A DNA stretch of 64,000 nt from Cladobotryum mycophilum (taxonomy: Eukaryota; Ascomycota; Sordariomycetes; Hypocreales; Hypocreaceae): assembly GCA_036429605.1 (NCBI GenBank), contig CM071589.1, positions 3,534,001 through 3,598,000 on the forward strand, in the 5' to 3' direction. The position numbers and the translations under genes were made by a program. Positions 45,048 to 55,900 of the stretch are shown in pieces (position 1 is the first letter of the stretch; every line of letters starts with the position of its first letter). Under the pieces are notes generated by a model that was given only the letters and a program-made list of their open reading frames with translations, made no database searches and was not told the DNA's origin.

Positions 45048-46361
45048 TTAGTAGTTTGCCAGCAGAAACTCGTGCCGTTCATGCTCGTCCATGGTACGCA
45101 AATGGTCATTCCACTCGCGAGTTACCGCCGCATATGGAGTAACCAAACGCTCGCCAATGATACTACACAACGTAAAATCCCACTCAAGAGCCTTCAGACT
45201 TTCTTCGATGCTTACCGGGAGACGATCGCGGATCCCCAGAGCCTCGCGCTCCGCATCCGAGAGCCTGGAGGGATCCTGCTGACAATCTTCGGTAGTGAAA
45301 GATAAGCGCCTCTGCATGCCATCCAAGCCCGCCGCCAGCAACGCCGCCATGGCCACATACGGGTTGGCGGTTCCGCACAGCGTCTTAATCTCGAAACGGT
45401 TGCTGGAGATGCGGCGCAGGGGGACCTCTCGGTTCTGCCAGCCCCAGCACACATACACACCGCTGCTCCAAATACCCGGACGCACTCGATCGTAGCTGAC
45501 GTCAAGCGGCATTGTAAATGCGGCGAGGGCTCGAATGTGTTGTAAAATGCCTGCGAAGAAGCTATCCGGTGTTGCTGCTGCTGCTGCTGCTGCTGCATCC
45601 GGAGAACTTGTAGTAGTAGTAGATGTAATGGGCGTAGCTGAGATGTGGACATGGGCGCCAGTCCCCACCTCCGTCGCGACAGGCCGTGGATGCAGAGTTA
45701 CCTGGGATCCGTGGGCACGGGCAACGAAACCGATGACCCGCCGGGCGCGGACGAGGAGGTCCACGGCTTCCATCGGGGGACCAGGCCCGAGGATGAATTC
45801 CCACTGATGGCGGGCCACCTCTGCATGGAACTGCTTCACTGGCACTCCAGCTTTGCGCAAAGCGCGGACTATTTCTTCTACCATGCTGAGCATCTCCTCC
45901 TCCGAGGCACCATCATTGCCAGGCCGAAAGACCACTTCGACTTCAAAGCCAAAAAGCAGCGTCAACCCGTGCTCATCATGAATCTCGCGAGCCAGTCTGG
46001 CCAATGTGCTGCGTGCGCACTCTGCAACCGGTACACCGAGCTCGTTCACCCATGATGCCATGACCTCGATGCGCCGCGTGGTAGCGCTCGGGTTGGCGTA
46101 GGCTGAGGACCAGTCCGGCTCCAGGTAGAGTACTCCGCATGGGGTTCCTCCTTGAACCACATGGAAATTACGAGTTGTGCAGACGGCTGCACCCGCGAGG
46201 GTTGCCCTTTCGTTTTGCTCCAGCATGGCTGAGAACTCGTCTGCGGGAAACATTCTCCTGGCGTAGGCACCATTGTAGGGCATGTGGCACAACCATACAA
46301 ACTCAGGGTCGTATTTGGCCCGTACCGTTTGCCAGTTGATTGCCTCTGCCATCTCTCCCAT
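45048..46361 (-). CDS. Glutamine-synthetase-fold ligase (GS type I-like), cluster member
   Basis: Intronless frame of 437 residues; ATGs at 46361 and 46352 (MAEAINW) are both possible. GS catalytic motifs are present: FEVE (139-142), HAEVARHQWE (179-188), GTGAHVHIS (233-241), YDRVRPG plus WGWQNREVPLR, and RFEIKTLCGTANPYVAMAALLAAGLDG split over 322-348. The low-complexity segment Thr/Ser then eight Ala (about 245-265) is encoded by trinucleotide repeats. The residue that aligns with the ammonium-binding Asp of bacterial GS (about position 28, HMPYNGAYARR) is Pro, and the usual Arg after the last Glu is Lys326. This suggests an amide ligase using another amine rather than true glutamine synthesis. 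Relatives include FluG-type and gamma-glutamyl-amide ligases. In this cluster it may join the salicylate-type acid or glutamate to an amine. Confidence 0.85.
   Translation of the reverse strand: MGEMAEAINWQTVRAKYDPEFVWLCHMPYNGAYARRMFPADEFSAMLEQNERATLAGAAVCTTRNFHVVQGGTPCGVLYLEPDWSSAYANPSATTRRIEVMASWVNELGVPVAECARSTLARLAREIHDEHGLTLLFGFEVEVVFRPGNDGASEEEMLSMVEEIVRALRKAGVPVKQFHAEVARHQWEFILGPGPPMEAVDLLVRARRVIGFVARAHGSQVTLHPRPVATEVGTGAHVHISATPITSTTTTSSPDAAAAAAAATPDSFFAGILQHIRALAAFTMPLDVSYDRVRPGIWSSGVYVCWGWQNREVPLRRISSNRFEIKTLCGTANPYVAMAALLAAGLDGMQRRLSFTTEDCQQDPSRLSDAEREALGIRDRLPVSIEESLKALEWDFTLCSIIGERLVTPYAAVTREWNDHLRTMDEHERHEFLLANY
45572..45622. repeat. GCT and TAG trinucleotide repeats within the GS-like gene
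   Basis: About eight GCT units at 45,572-45,596, then a short TAG run at 45,610-45,622. On the coding strand they specify the Ala and Thr runs. Confidence 0.85.
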
Positions 46362-47009
46362 CTCTTCACCGTTGTAGATTCAGGTCGCGAGGGGGTGTTT
46401 ATGATTCAAAGGTCCCCCAACTCGAGCGTGCGCCAATGAATCGCACCGGATAGGCAATGGAGCTTTGAAGAAAAAATATAGAATAAAAAGAGGGTCAATA
46501 TTAATGTCTTCTACAAGTATTACTAGATAGGCATGGACGGAACTTGTTAACGTGAATTTATATTCCGTCCTCTACTTGTGTCTCATTACCTTGCAACAAC
46601 TGCCGTAGCTCGGGAGGCTTTGGAGGGCCTAGACCTGGGTCTAGGAGAGTGAACTTCTGTTTATCTCTCCGCCTTAAGAGCATTAGCAGGGATGCCCCTT
46701 GCTGTATGACGTGGGTCAGATCTACACATTGGCGCCTTGCCCTGGAAGCCGAACGGCTCAGGCATTTCCCCAGCCATTCACCCCACACGGAGTAGAGAAA
46801 GAGTAAAACTCCATCCGCCGCGGGATATCAGATCCATATATACTTCCATGTCGTCAAATATCTGTATTAAAATGCTGTTTCTAAGCTTTCCCTAATACTA
46901 ACCCAATGCCGTCCTAACAGCCACGGGCGGCAATCGCGGTCATTGATGTGTAAATGCGACACAGTCCCCCTCCCTGCTTTGGTACTATAGTGAGACACAT
47001 CCACTCACT
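46362..47009. other. Intergenic region: promoter of the GS-like gene and 3' UTR of the P450 gene
   Basis: 648 bp. A 76-codon leftward frame at 46,558-46,788 lacks coding character. No gene supported. Confidence 0.55.
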
Positions 47010-48719
47010 CTATGCCTCCTGAATCAGACATCGACCCCCCGCCGGAATTAGCAAAACGTAAATCTTGGGGTACATGTCATCATCCGACATGCCCTCGAGC
47101 GATGATACTCGCGCCTCGGGGAAGGCAAGGAAGAACCGGGCTGTGGACAGACGGAGCTCGATGTGCGCGAGATGCAGGCCCAGACAGACTAGAGATATTT
47201 GTTAGCAAAATCCCATCAAAATATAGAGTGTTTTTCTCCTCTTGTTAAGCCTCACCTCGCGGTCCTCGACCAAATGGCATATACGAATCCTTCATCGCCT
47301 TGGTTGGCGATTCCCAGCGTGAAGGCACAAACTCATCCGGGTTCGGAAAGATGAGAGGATCCCGGTGTAGGCTGTAAGCTTGCGCGGAGACGTCTGTTCC
47401 CTGATCAAGCCAGTATCCCGCGAGCTCCACGCCGCCCGGGGGCACTGTTCGTGGCAGAGTGCATGGCGCCGCCGAGTACAGACGCATCGCCTCGTCAATA
47501 ACATGATTCAAGAACGGAAGATCGCGCAACTGAGCCTCGGTGAAATCCGGAGGCAGCGTCTGAAGCTCCTTGACTAGCTTCGCTTTTATATCTGGGTTGC
47601 GGCAGACGGCGTAGGTGAGGTATGTCAGCGAAATCGCCGTGATGTTGCTGCCGGCGGTGATGTACGACTGTGCCTCATCTCGGATCTCGTTAAAGGGCAT
47701 CTTTTCGTCTCCTTCGGCTTTGAAGACGTTGGTGAAGAGCGTTTGCTGCACCGAGTCGGGAGAAGTGTCTACGAGGTGTCGGTATCGCTCCAAAGACTCT
47801 ACTGCGTAGCGTCTCATGTCCATGTCGTGCTGGAGCGCTCCATCAAATATCGGTAGCGGGATGAACCGGCTATTATCTACTACGGACGGAAAGGTACCCC
47901 GAATGGCACCAATACGCGCGACTTGTTCCAGGTTGATGGAGTACTCGTTTTTCTATCGAGTGTGTCAGCTCATATTCCCTCCAAGTCTCGTAGTCAAGGG
48001 CACTGACATGGCTCAGATCCAGCATGTGGAATGAGTCTCCAAACGTGAGGGTTCCGATGATGTCCGTCGCCATAAAGAGCCACCACTTGAACATGTCCGC
48101 CGCGCCTCGGGTTCGCATTTCCTCGCCAATCTTTTCAATGGCTAGCTTCACATGAGCGTCGACGCGCGGTATCGTGGATTTCAAGGACGACTCTGACATT
48201 GGTCCGGCTAGAAGCCTTCGATGCCGGCGATGGAATTCGGCATTGGTAGTCGTAAACAGCGATTGCTGGCCCGTTGTGGCAAGCCGTCGATAGAACTGTG
48301 ACTTTTGGAACGGATTCTTATGGTTATATATGGTTTTGACAGCCTCTAGATCTGTGACATCGATGTCATTTGGGGCAATGCGGACAATCGGCCCTGTGAT
48401 AACAGTCAGTGATGTTATATGTATCCCAACTTCATCAAAATAGCATACCATATTTCACATGAAGATCATGTATATAGTATCCTTTTGTGCCACATAAAAA
48501 GTGGAAATCAAGGACCAGGCTCGTCCATCTCGAGTACCATGGCCCCGGGACTTGCGATGTTGGTGTTCGAAGGACTCGGTACGCTACCTATAACGCAGGT
48601 TACTAAACACGGCTTATGAATGTGTCAATGAAAGATGAACTCACTCGTAAGAGTCCCAGCGCCAGCGCCAGGACAATACTGGCGACATATATCGGGATAT
48701 TGTCAGAATGATAGCCCAT
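47010..48719 (-). CDS. Cytochrome P450 monooxygenase, cluster member
   Basis: Five exons on the reverse strand: 48719-48645, 48587-48449, 48393-48008, 47952-47256 and 47188-47010. They join in frame to 491 residues with no indel needed. An N-terminal anchor (IPIYVASIVLALALGLL) is followed by VPGPWYSRW, KYGPIVRIAPNDIDV and the C-helix region. The I-helix is AGSNIT (300-305), ExxR is EAMR (354-357), a PSRW meander follows, and the heme loop PFGRGPRVCLG spans intron 4 with Cys434 as thiolate ligand. In the I-helix the acidic residue that usually precedes Thr is Asn303. It is an ER-anchored class II fungal P450 needing a reductase. It probably hydroxylates or couples the cluster product. It begins 630 bp from the protease gene, which I place outside the cluster. 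Confidence 0.93.
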
Positions 48720-49349
48720 TTTGGAAGGACTCCAACGCAAACGACTGTTGAGGTTCCAATGAACGCAGCGGGCATGTGGTGTAAACTAAGATGGAGCTGT
48801 GCATGCTTATAATTCTTTCTTTTTCGTTTTGCTATCCTAGAATGGCATTTTATTCAGACAAAAATAGGGTACCCCCAACACGTGTCATGGAATCACTCGA
48901 GTCCCCTTCGGTTTGGCTGCAGGAATGTAGCCATGGATAGCTTGAAAGCTGGAAGTCTAGCGGCCGAACAGCCCCCACGTCTGTCTCACTAAATCTGCAC
49001 TGTGATAGTCCGGCTTGCGTTTGTGAGGGGTAATGAGAAAGGGGAATCATTGAATGAGGGGTTGGACAATTGAAGCTTGAGTAGAGAATGGCGGTGATGC
49101 ACACAACAGCCTACCGTATAGAGGCAAGGATGATTCATCATCTCTGGTTTCAATAATATCACACCAATACTTCTTCAATCATTCTTTCTCGCTCCATTCG
49201 TCTGACCAGAGACCTTCATCACGTGTTCTAGGTCTCACATAGCTAAAGACCAATGTCTTCCCCCCAAGTACAAGAGCTCATGAAGAATTAGTTGAAAGCC
49301 GTCTAAGAGAACAAGTCCAACCACAACAGCTTTAGCGATATCTATACCT
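48720..49349. other. Intergenic boundary between the cluster and the protease/NLR pair
   Basis: 630 bp holding the P450 promoter and the 3' UTR of the protease gene. No gene supported. Confidence 0.6.
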
Positions 49350-52300
49350 CTAGCATGACATGGCTCGAGATTGCATATTCGACGAAACAAGATCCCGGGC
49401 AAGCTGTGTAATCTGAGCCCACTTCGCCTCGTCTGATGTATTGCTCTCCATATGGATGAACTCGCTGGGGTCCTTGAAGAAGCTTTCCACCTCCAAGTTA
49501 TTATCCTTCCTATCTCTCTCTGCGTATCGGGAGCTCACTTTCATAAAGGCCTCTTTCATAGCAGGCGAACGCTTTATGATCCGTACTGAGTTCTCGCTCA
49601 CCGCGTTGGGGTCGCCGTGCTTTTGAAGAAAGTGATTGTAAATGGCTCCAAGCCGGACGTAATGGATAATAAGCGCGGCGAGCCCGGCCGCCAGTGCCGT
49701 CGCTACTGAAGAGCCTGTTTTGGGCGTATCGTCTTCTTCCATGATCCTGTCGCACTTGCGCAACTGGACATTATGACCTGGCAGGATAAAGTCGACGCTA
49801 TGCGAATGACCCGTCCAGCTATACGTAGAGCCGTCCGCCTTTGCAACGCCAATCTTGAAGATGTCGTTTGAGATGCTAGAGCATCCAAATGGGTAGTAAG
49901 AGCTCATGATCTGGTCGTTCATCCTACCAATGTCTGGTGCCGAACAGAAAATGAGGATCTTCTCCTTCACAGCCCGCTCGAGGGCTTCTTGGAGACGGGT
50001 GATATCTTTAGCATTATCTTCCGATTTCTGCACAGTCCACGACATGGAAATGATGTCGAATCCACGATTCACAGTAAATTCTACAGCCTATGGATATGCG
50101 TTAGGAATCGAGTAAAATGGCTGTGGGGAAGAGGTGTTTCCTAGACTTACATCGGCAGCGCTCTTAGCAGTAAAGTTAGCCTTCTCACCACCTTCTCGTC
50201 GCATGACATTGAGTTTGCAAACATATATCTTAACTCCTGGGCAAACTCTCCCTATCATGTAGGCCATATAGGTACCGTGGCCAGTTGTAGACCCATGGAA
50301 TGGCTCTGGAGTGCCGCTCTGATTGAGATCATAATAGCCACTATCAAAGCTCCTCCCGATTTCAATCTTGTCGGCGACGGCTCTATGCATGAAATTGACG
50401 CCGTCATCAATCAAGACCACCTCGACATCTCTTTGCAGCTCATGTGGGAGGCTGGGGTCAGTAAGGTAGTCTGCCGGAAACTCCTTCAGGGGTTCTAGGC
50501 TGGAGATGCCATCCGCGAATCTATCCATGATGCTGAGCCATCGATATGTGTCCATCTGGTTTCTTCTTGTACTATCTTTCATGGACTGTCGTTCCATGGG
50601 CTTAGCGAAGTTGGGCTCTCCTAGTCTCTCATGATTAATGAGAATGTGGCCTGGTTCAGCAGCATCGCGCGTTTTGTCAAGCCTGCTCTTAAACTCTGTC
50701 AAGTTTCTTTCTGTGCGCGTTCGGGACTCTAATCCGTTCTTCTCATCGATTAGAACCTGTTCATGTTTGCATGAGCGGTATTACTTACCTGCATTTCGTG
50801 TAGGTAAATCTGCTGAAGGCTGTGAATCTTCGCAAGACCTTCTGGCTCGCTCCATGCTCGGAGGATTCCGTTACTACCACTCCACCGGAGATGAAGCTCA
50901 CGCAAGTCAGACTTTTGGCATGCGTCTCGAATAGTACGTGGATCCAAGTCGACCTTCCGCCAATCCAGAATCTCAACATTAAATCTCTTTAGTGCTGTTT
51001 CTATTGCCTCGTCGTTGTGTGGGAAGCCGTCTTTCCCTTCCTCAACGATCACTTTGATAATGTTTCTAACGCCCTTCCCCCATAGCCAGTCAAAAAATTT
51101 GACCATGTCATTTCGTCCAATTCCCTGTAATGAGCTTGCGCCAGAGGAACGAGATGTGCGCGCTCGTTGATGCAATCTCACTCCGCGAAAATCTACATAT
51201 TGCAGAACTTCGTCAAACTTAAGACCTTTGTAACTTGCCTCAAAATCCTGAAAGTCAATCTCTTCAGCGTCATGGGATACGTATGGCGGAAAATCGAAGC
51301 ATATTTGTTTGTCTGAGCAGAAGGTTAGCTTGCCATTTTTGCTTGCCCAGAGATATAAGCCATGTGATATACCTACCATCTCTGTTATCCCCAAACAAGA
51401 ACTCTACGGCAGAATCGTGAGTACGCAGCGTTATCCCCCTCCAGCTGATGTTCTGTGATCCCCCGCTCCACCCCTTTCTATTACATCGCTCTTCTGGTGA
51501 AAGATAGAACGAAGATAGTGTAGTTTTAGTTCTTTAGCAACAGTGTCGGCAACCTCGCAAGAAGGCCTCTCACTGCTGTTATCTAAAGGGCCACTTAAAT
51601 CTAGCCTTGGGGAATGAGTCCCTGCTGATTTCGAAGATTTAGGATGCCTTTTCCGGATTTGGCTACCCTCGAAGGGTTTGGCATCTTCAATAGCTTTACG
51701 GTGGGCTTCAGAACTCTGTGGTGCGTATTGACGAGCCTCATTTGCCTGGTAATCTAGATGAGCGGACTCTCGTAATGTCATAGGTAAAGGGATTCGCCTG
51801 TTCAAATCTCTCGTGGGAGCCCTCCCAAGTTTCTGAAGAGTCATATTCTCAGACTCTTCGTCATCGTTGAAGCTCCGGGGTTTCCAATCTACATCCTGAT
51901 CCAATTTCTCTCTGTACTTGGCCATCATTTTGTACTTTCTCAATGATCCCAATTCATCACTCCTGTCAATCCACTCCTCTGGTGACTCGTCTAAAACCAT
52001 CTTGCGTGGTCTTTAATCCCCTCCGAATGCTTTTTCGGCCAACTCTTTTGACTTGCTGCTCTTCTTCTTCTTCTTCTTCTTCTTCTTCTTCTTCTTCTTC
52101 TTCCTTTTTTTATCCCCCTCAGCTTTTTTTATCTTCGTTTCTTGTTCGTTCTTGTATTGCAGTCTTGTTTCATAATGATAGCGATAGACAGAGAACCCAT
52201 CTGGTGGTCCAGTCCTTTTGTCAAAAGCAAGGTCCGTGGGTTCAGCGCGATTATCGATGACAGCCTTAATAAAGTCGATATTTCCCCTTAAAATAGCTAT

Positions 52301-52720
52301 TAAGAAGGCGTTTTGATCGCTACGATCCACCTCGTCAAGGAGTTCAGGGTGGCGCTTAACAAGGTACCCGACGAGCCAAGGATGGTTTGGGTCGTGCGTG
52401 CTCTTATCAGCCAGTCTATGAAGTAGATTCCTCTCCTCTGTCTTGATTATGTCCTTGATCGAATCGGATTGAGGTGCCATATCTAAACGATGCTGGGTCA
52501 AAAATTGCTGCTGGCGTCCGGTATCCTGCGATAAATCCGGCGACTGAAGCTCTTGGTGCATCTGTCGTAGCTTAGATTTGAACATCTCAACACGATCTTG
52601 TTGCCCCTTCTCGTCCTCTTCATCCGAGTCCCCACTTTCATTGTCGTCGTCTCCTTCCTCAGCAGAGGTTTCCTCGGAGTCGGCCACAGCAACAAGTATT
52701 GGGGGAGTGTGGGTACTCAT
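49350..52720 (-). CDS. Intracellular subtilisin-like serine protease (S8) with ankyrin-like N-terminus, several apparent frameshifts
   Basis: Exons on the reverse strand: 52720-51377, 51312-50789, 50756-50151 and 50087-49350, about 1,070 residues. There is no signal peptide, so it should act inside the cell. The acidic N-terminus is followed by an ankyrin-like part (HPWLVGYLVKRHPELLDEVD, NAFLIAILRGNIDFIK), a lysine tract, a charged middle and an LRR-like block (AWSEPEGLAKIHSLQQIYLHE). The S8 domain has the full triad: Asp in VVLIDDGVN (near 740), His in TTGHGTYMAY (near 783) and Ser in TGSSVATALAAG (near 952). Indels are needed in exon 1: near 52018-52021 (one G too many, creating a TAA) and 51993-51996 (one base short), which restore KDHARWFLDESPEEW, and in the C5 run at 51460-51464 (one short). 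Exon 2/3 uses a putative 32-bp intron. It is divergent from the NLR-like gene and is its likely partner. Confidence 0.82.
52061..52104. repeat. TTC repeat encoding a lysine tract
   Basis: About 14 TTC units on the plus strand (GAA/AAG on the coding strand) specify a run of roughly 16 Lys in the protease, between its ankyrin-like part and the middle domain. The tract is likely to vary in length between strains. Confidence 0.95.
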
Positions 52721-52967
52721 TGGGGGGTATGTAGTCGCCAATGCGGCACAAATGTGAGACTTTGAGGGGTCGCAAAAACTGAGGACTGAGAATAAAGATA
52801 TACCGAAAATCTGGACATTACCAGTTTAAGAATCACGGTCCTGTTTTGCTATTGTGAGAAATCCTGATCATCTAGATTCGGCGCGGATAATATGTAAGGC
52901 TTGTAAGGCTCTCACCAGAAGTTCAGTCGAAAGCGTACGAAACGTTCAAGATCAATCGGTGCCTCTT
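52721..52967. promoter_or_regulatory. Compact bidirectional promoter of the protease and NLR-like genes
   Basis: Only 247 bp separate the two divergent start codons (52720 leftward and 52968 rightward). Both genes must share control elements here. No specific operator recognised. Confidence 0.65.
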
Positions 52968-55900
52968 ATGGCTAGCTACGGGCTGAAATGTCTGGTAAAT
53001 CCAGATACTAACGGCGTGGATGACTTTGTCGAGTATGTATAAGCGTGGTGTCAGGCTTGACTGGGTGCGTATAGCTCATTGTGAATAGTGTTGTTATCGT
53101 GCCTGGGTTCAAGACCCAAGATGTTGACCACTTCTCAAAGTTCTTCGAACAGAATACCCCGAGATCACGGCTCTCAGTTTTTGATTACAACATTGAAAAT
53201 ATTTGTGTTCTCCCAGGACTTCAAGACATTGCTACCCAACTTCTCAAGGCTATCGTGGAATTGAGAAAAGGAAGAACGGAAGTAAGTTAAAGTCGCACTC
53301 TTGAGGCACCTTTTACGCTTATATTGTCAGAAACAGAGCATTGTGTTCATTTGCCGTGAGATCGGAGGCCTTTTGGTCAAAGAGGTAAGAGAATCACGGC
53401 ATTTGGTGGCAGAAAGCGCTCATCTAAACATGCATGTAAGGCTCTAACTATGGCTATTCTGGGGGATATACCATTCCAGGACATTCTTACGTGCATCAGC
53501 TGTGTTGTGAGTACATTGTAGGTAATGGAGGCTTGGTAGTAGCTTGTTAATTTGGCCAGGTCTTTTGGGTTATCCTCATCGAAGCCATAATGCTCATAGT
53601 TTGCACGAGGGCCTCATGCGATTGTTTCAGCTGAATGAATCTCCAACGTTTAATTTTTCACCAATTGTAGTGAGGAGCCTTGCCGGATTGGTAAACGATA
53701 TCAATCAACGCTTTCTAGAGACTCAGCTGCCACAGAACATCCAAATGATGAATGTCTGGTCTAGTCACCAAGACCCAAACGAGAGAGTATGTATCGACCC
53801 TTTTACACTCAATCTGCAGTCGCCTAACAAGAACAGATTTTTGATCCATTTAAGACATCTATGCCAGTAAATCTGCATTTAAATAACGCCGAGTTATTCC
53901 AGAGAGGATACTCGATACCACATCGTGACTTGGAAATAAGTTTTGTTGATGAACTTACATGGCTATGGGGTTCAATATCTTTCCTCCTTAAAATTCCACC
54001 AACTTCCGCGCTCTCGCTTTTACTCTCAGAAACTCACTTGCAAATCATCGATGTTTTGCCCCCACCGCATCAGCTCGTTGGGACACCACGGCCAAAACTA
54101 TTGGGGTCTTGGTCGGCAATATCGCAGAGCAAAGCTTTCTTGAGCTGGAAGATGAACACCATGGCGACCCCCGTGGTGATTCATGATACCAAGAATACTG
54201 CAGCAACAGCGTTATTGATCTTCAACCATCTTAAGGAGGAGGAGCCAGAAAATGGCCTGGTTCAATTCTTTGAGTTTCGATACTGGGACAACCGATACAA
54301 TCGAGCTCATGCTTTGTAAATTTCTCGCCGAACTCGCGCACTATGAGCTACGGCAGGACATAATGGACATGTTCCAAGACGACTGCTTGAATCATCACGC
54401 ATGGTCATGTCAGCATCTTTTCTCAACCATCTATCAATGTCTAGTGTCTTCCACTACTTCCACATGGCCAAAGGTCAGTTTGAAATGGGTCCTGGTAAAC
54501 TTTGATGAGCGAATATGTTCATATCAATGGTTACTACCAACCATTTGTGAGATCTTGAAACACTCCGAGCTAGAATTTAATATGATCATTGTCAACGAAC
54601 ATCTTCCAAAACTGGATCCGTATACAAAGGACTTTACGATTATACCGACAGATGAAGGGATAGATATTCCAGCTTTGAACTCAGGCTTCCACCAGTCAGC
54701 TGAGACTCACTCAAGATCGAACGCAATTTTTGAGAATACCTCTAGCAAAGAAGAAGAAAACGATAAGCAAACCGAGGTCCTCGCGACTATAGAGAACGAC
54801 CCAGTTATGAGTCTTGAACAACAGGTTCTGGAGCTCATAATTGAGGTACCGAACTTACACAGCGTGAGAAAGCACTTGCATCGATTAGCTTCAGACTGTG
54901 GAGAAGATGTTGAGCTTCAACAATTGATATTCGCATGGCTTAGGTCGAGGGCGATTGAAGTCTCACATTCTGATTTTGAAGATGAGATTTGCAATCTAAT
55001 GCCGATATCACCAGAGAAGACGTTCACGGGGCTGTTCTTACCACAATCTACTTCTTACGAATACAGGCAACAAATGACCACAGCAACGGGGCTGCTGCTA
55101 TATTCTTTTAGATCCATTACCGACACAGAACTATCCCATCTAGAGAGAAGCACCAGTTACGGCCAGCAAGTAGGCCGGGCATCAGACACTTATCCGCTTC
55201 ATGATACCTCAACCAGGTCCTTGTCAGTTCTTAAAGGGCTTGCGGTAATTCGACAAAGCGAGGTTCAGTTCTGTCATACAAGATTTCGGGATTTCCTTAT
55301 TTCACGAGCGAAAACGAGTGATCTGGAGTTTGGCTTCGCAAGCGAAGATGGCGCAAGACACGCACATGCTAGAATAGCAGGTTGGTGCTTAGAATCTATC
55401 AGCAGGGCTACCACACAGGACTGGGAGCGTTTTGGCACAAATGACGAGAGCAGAGTGATCATCGAATCACACAAAGACTTCCTCTCCTATGCCATCAGAT
55501 ATTGGGTCCGCCATCTCAAGGTTGCTAGGCCGGAAGGGAATGATCTACGACATATCCAAAGCCTTCTTGAGAATCAGAGTCTTCTCCAACTTTGGTCAAG
55601 GGCTTATTGGAGTATGTCAAATCCAGCAAAGCGAGGTAATGCCTCGTCCACAACACCACTTGCAATTTTTGCCGAAAATGGGGCAGACGCATTGTTGGCC
55701 ATCGCAATGGATAGATGCTGAAATCAATTGTCATTCCAGGATCAGTGCTATCATGCGTTGGGATATGCTGCTAGATGCGGCCAGCTTCAGATCGTGCATA
55801 AACTATTAACTGTCCTAATCATTGACGATAAAACAATTGACAGTATCCTACTGTAGTCTTTCGCATCAAGAAACGTGGATGTTGTCAGCAGTATTGTCCA

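Noticed and set aside
46558..46788. A 76-codon minus-strand frame between the GS-like and P450 genes
   Set aside because: Too short, no family and no splice support; not counted as a cluster gene.
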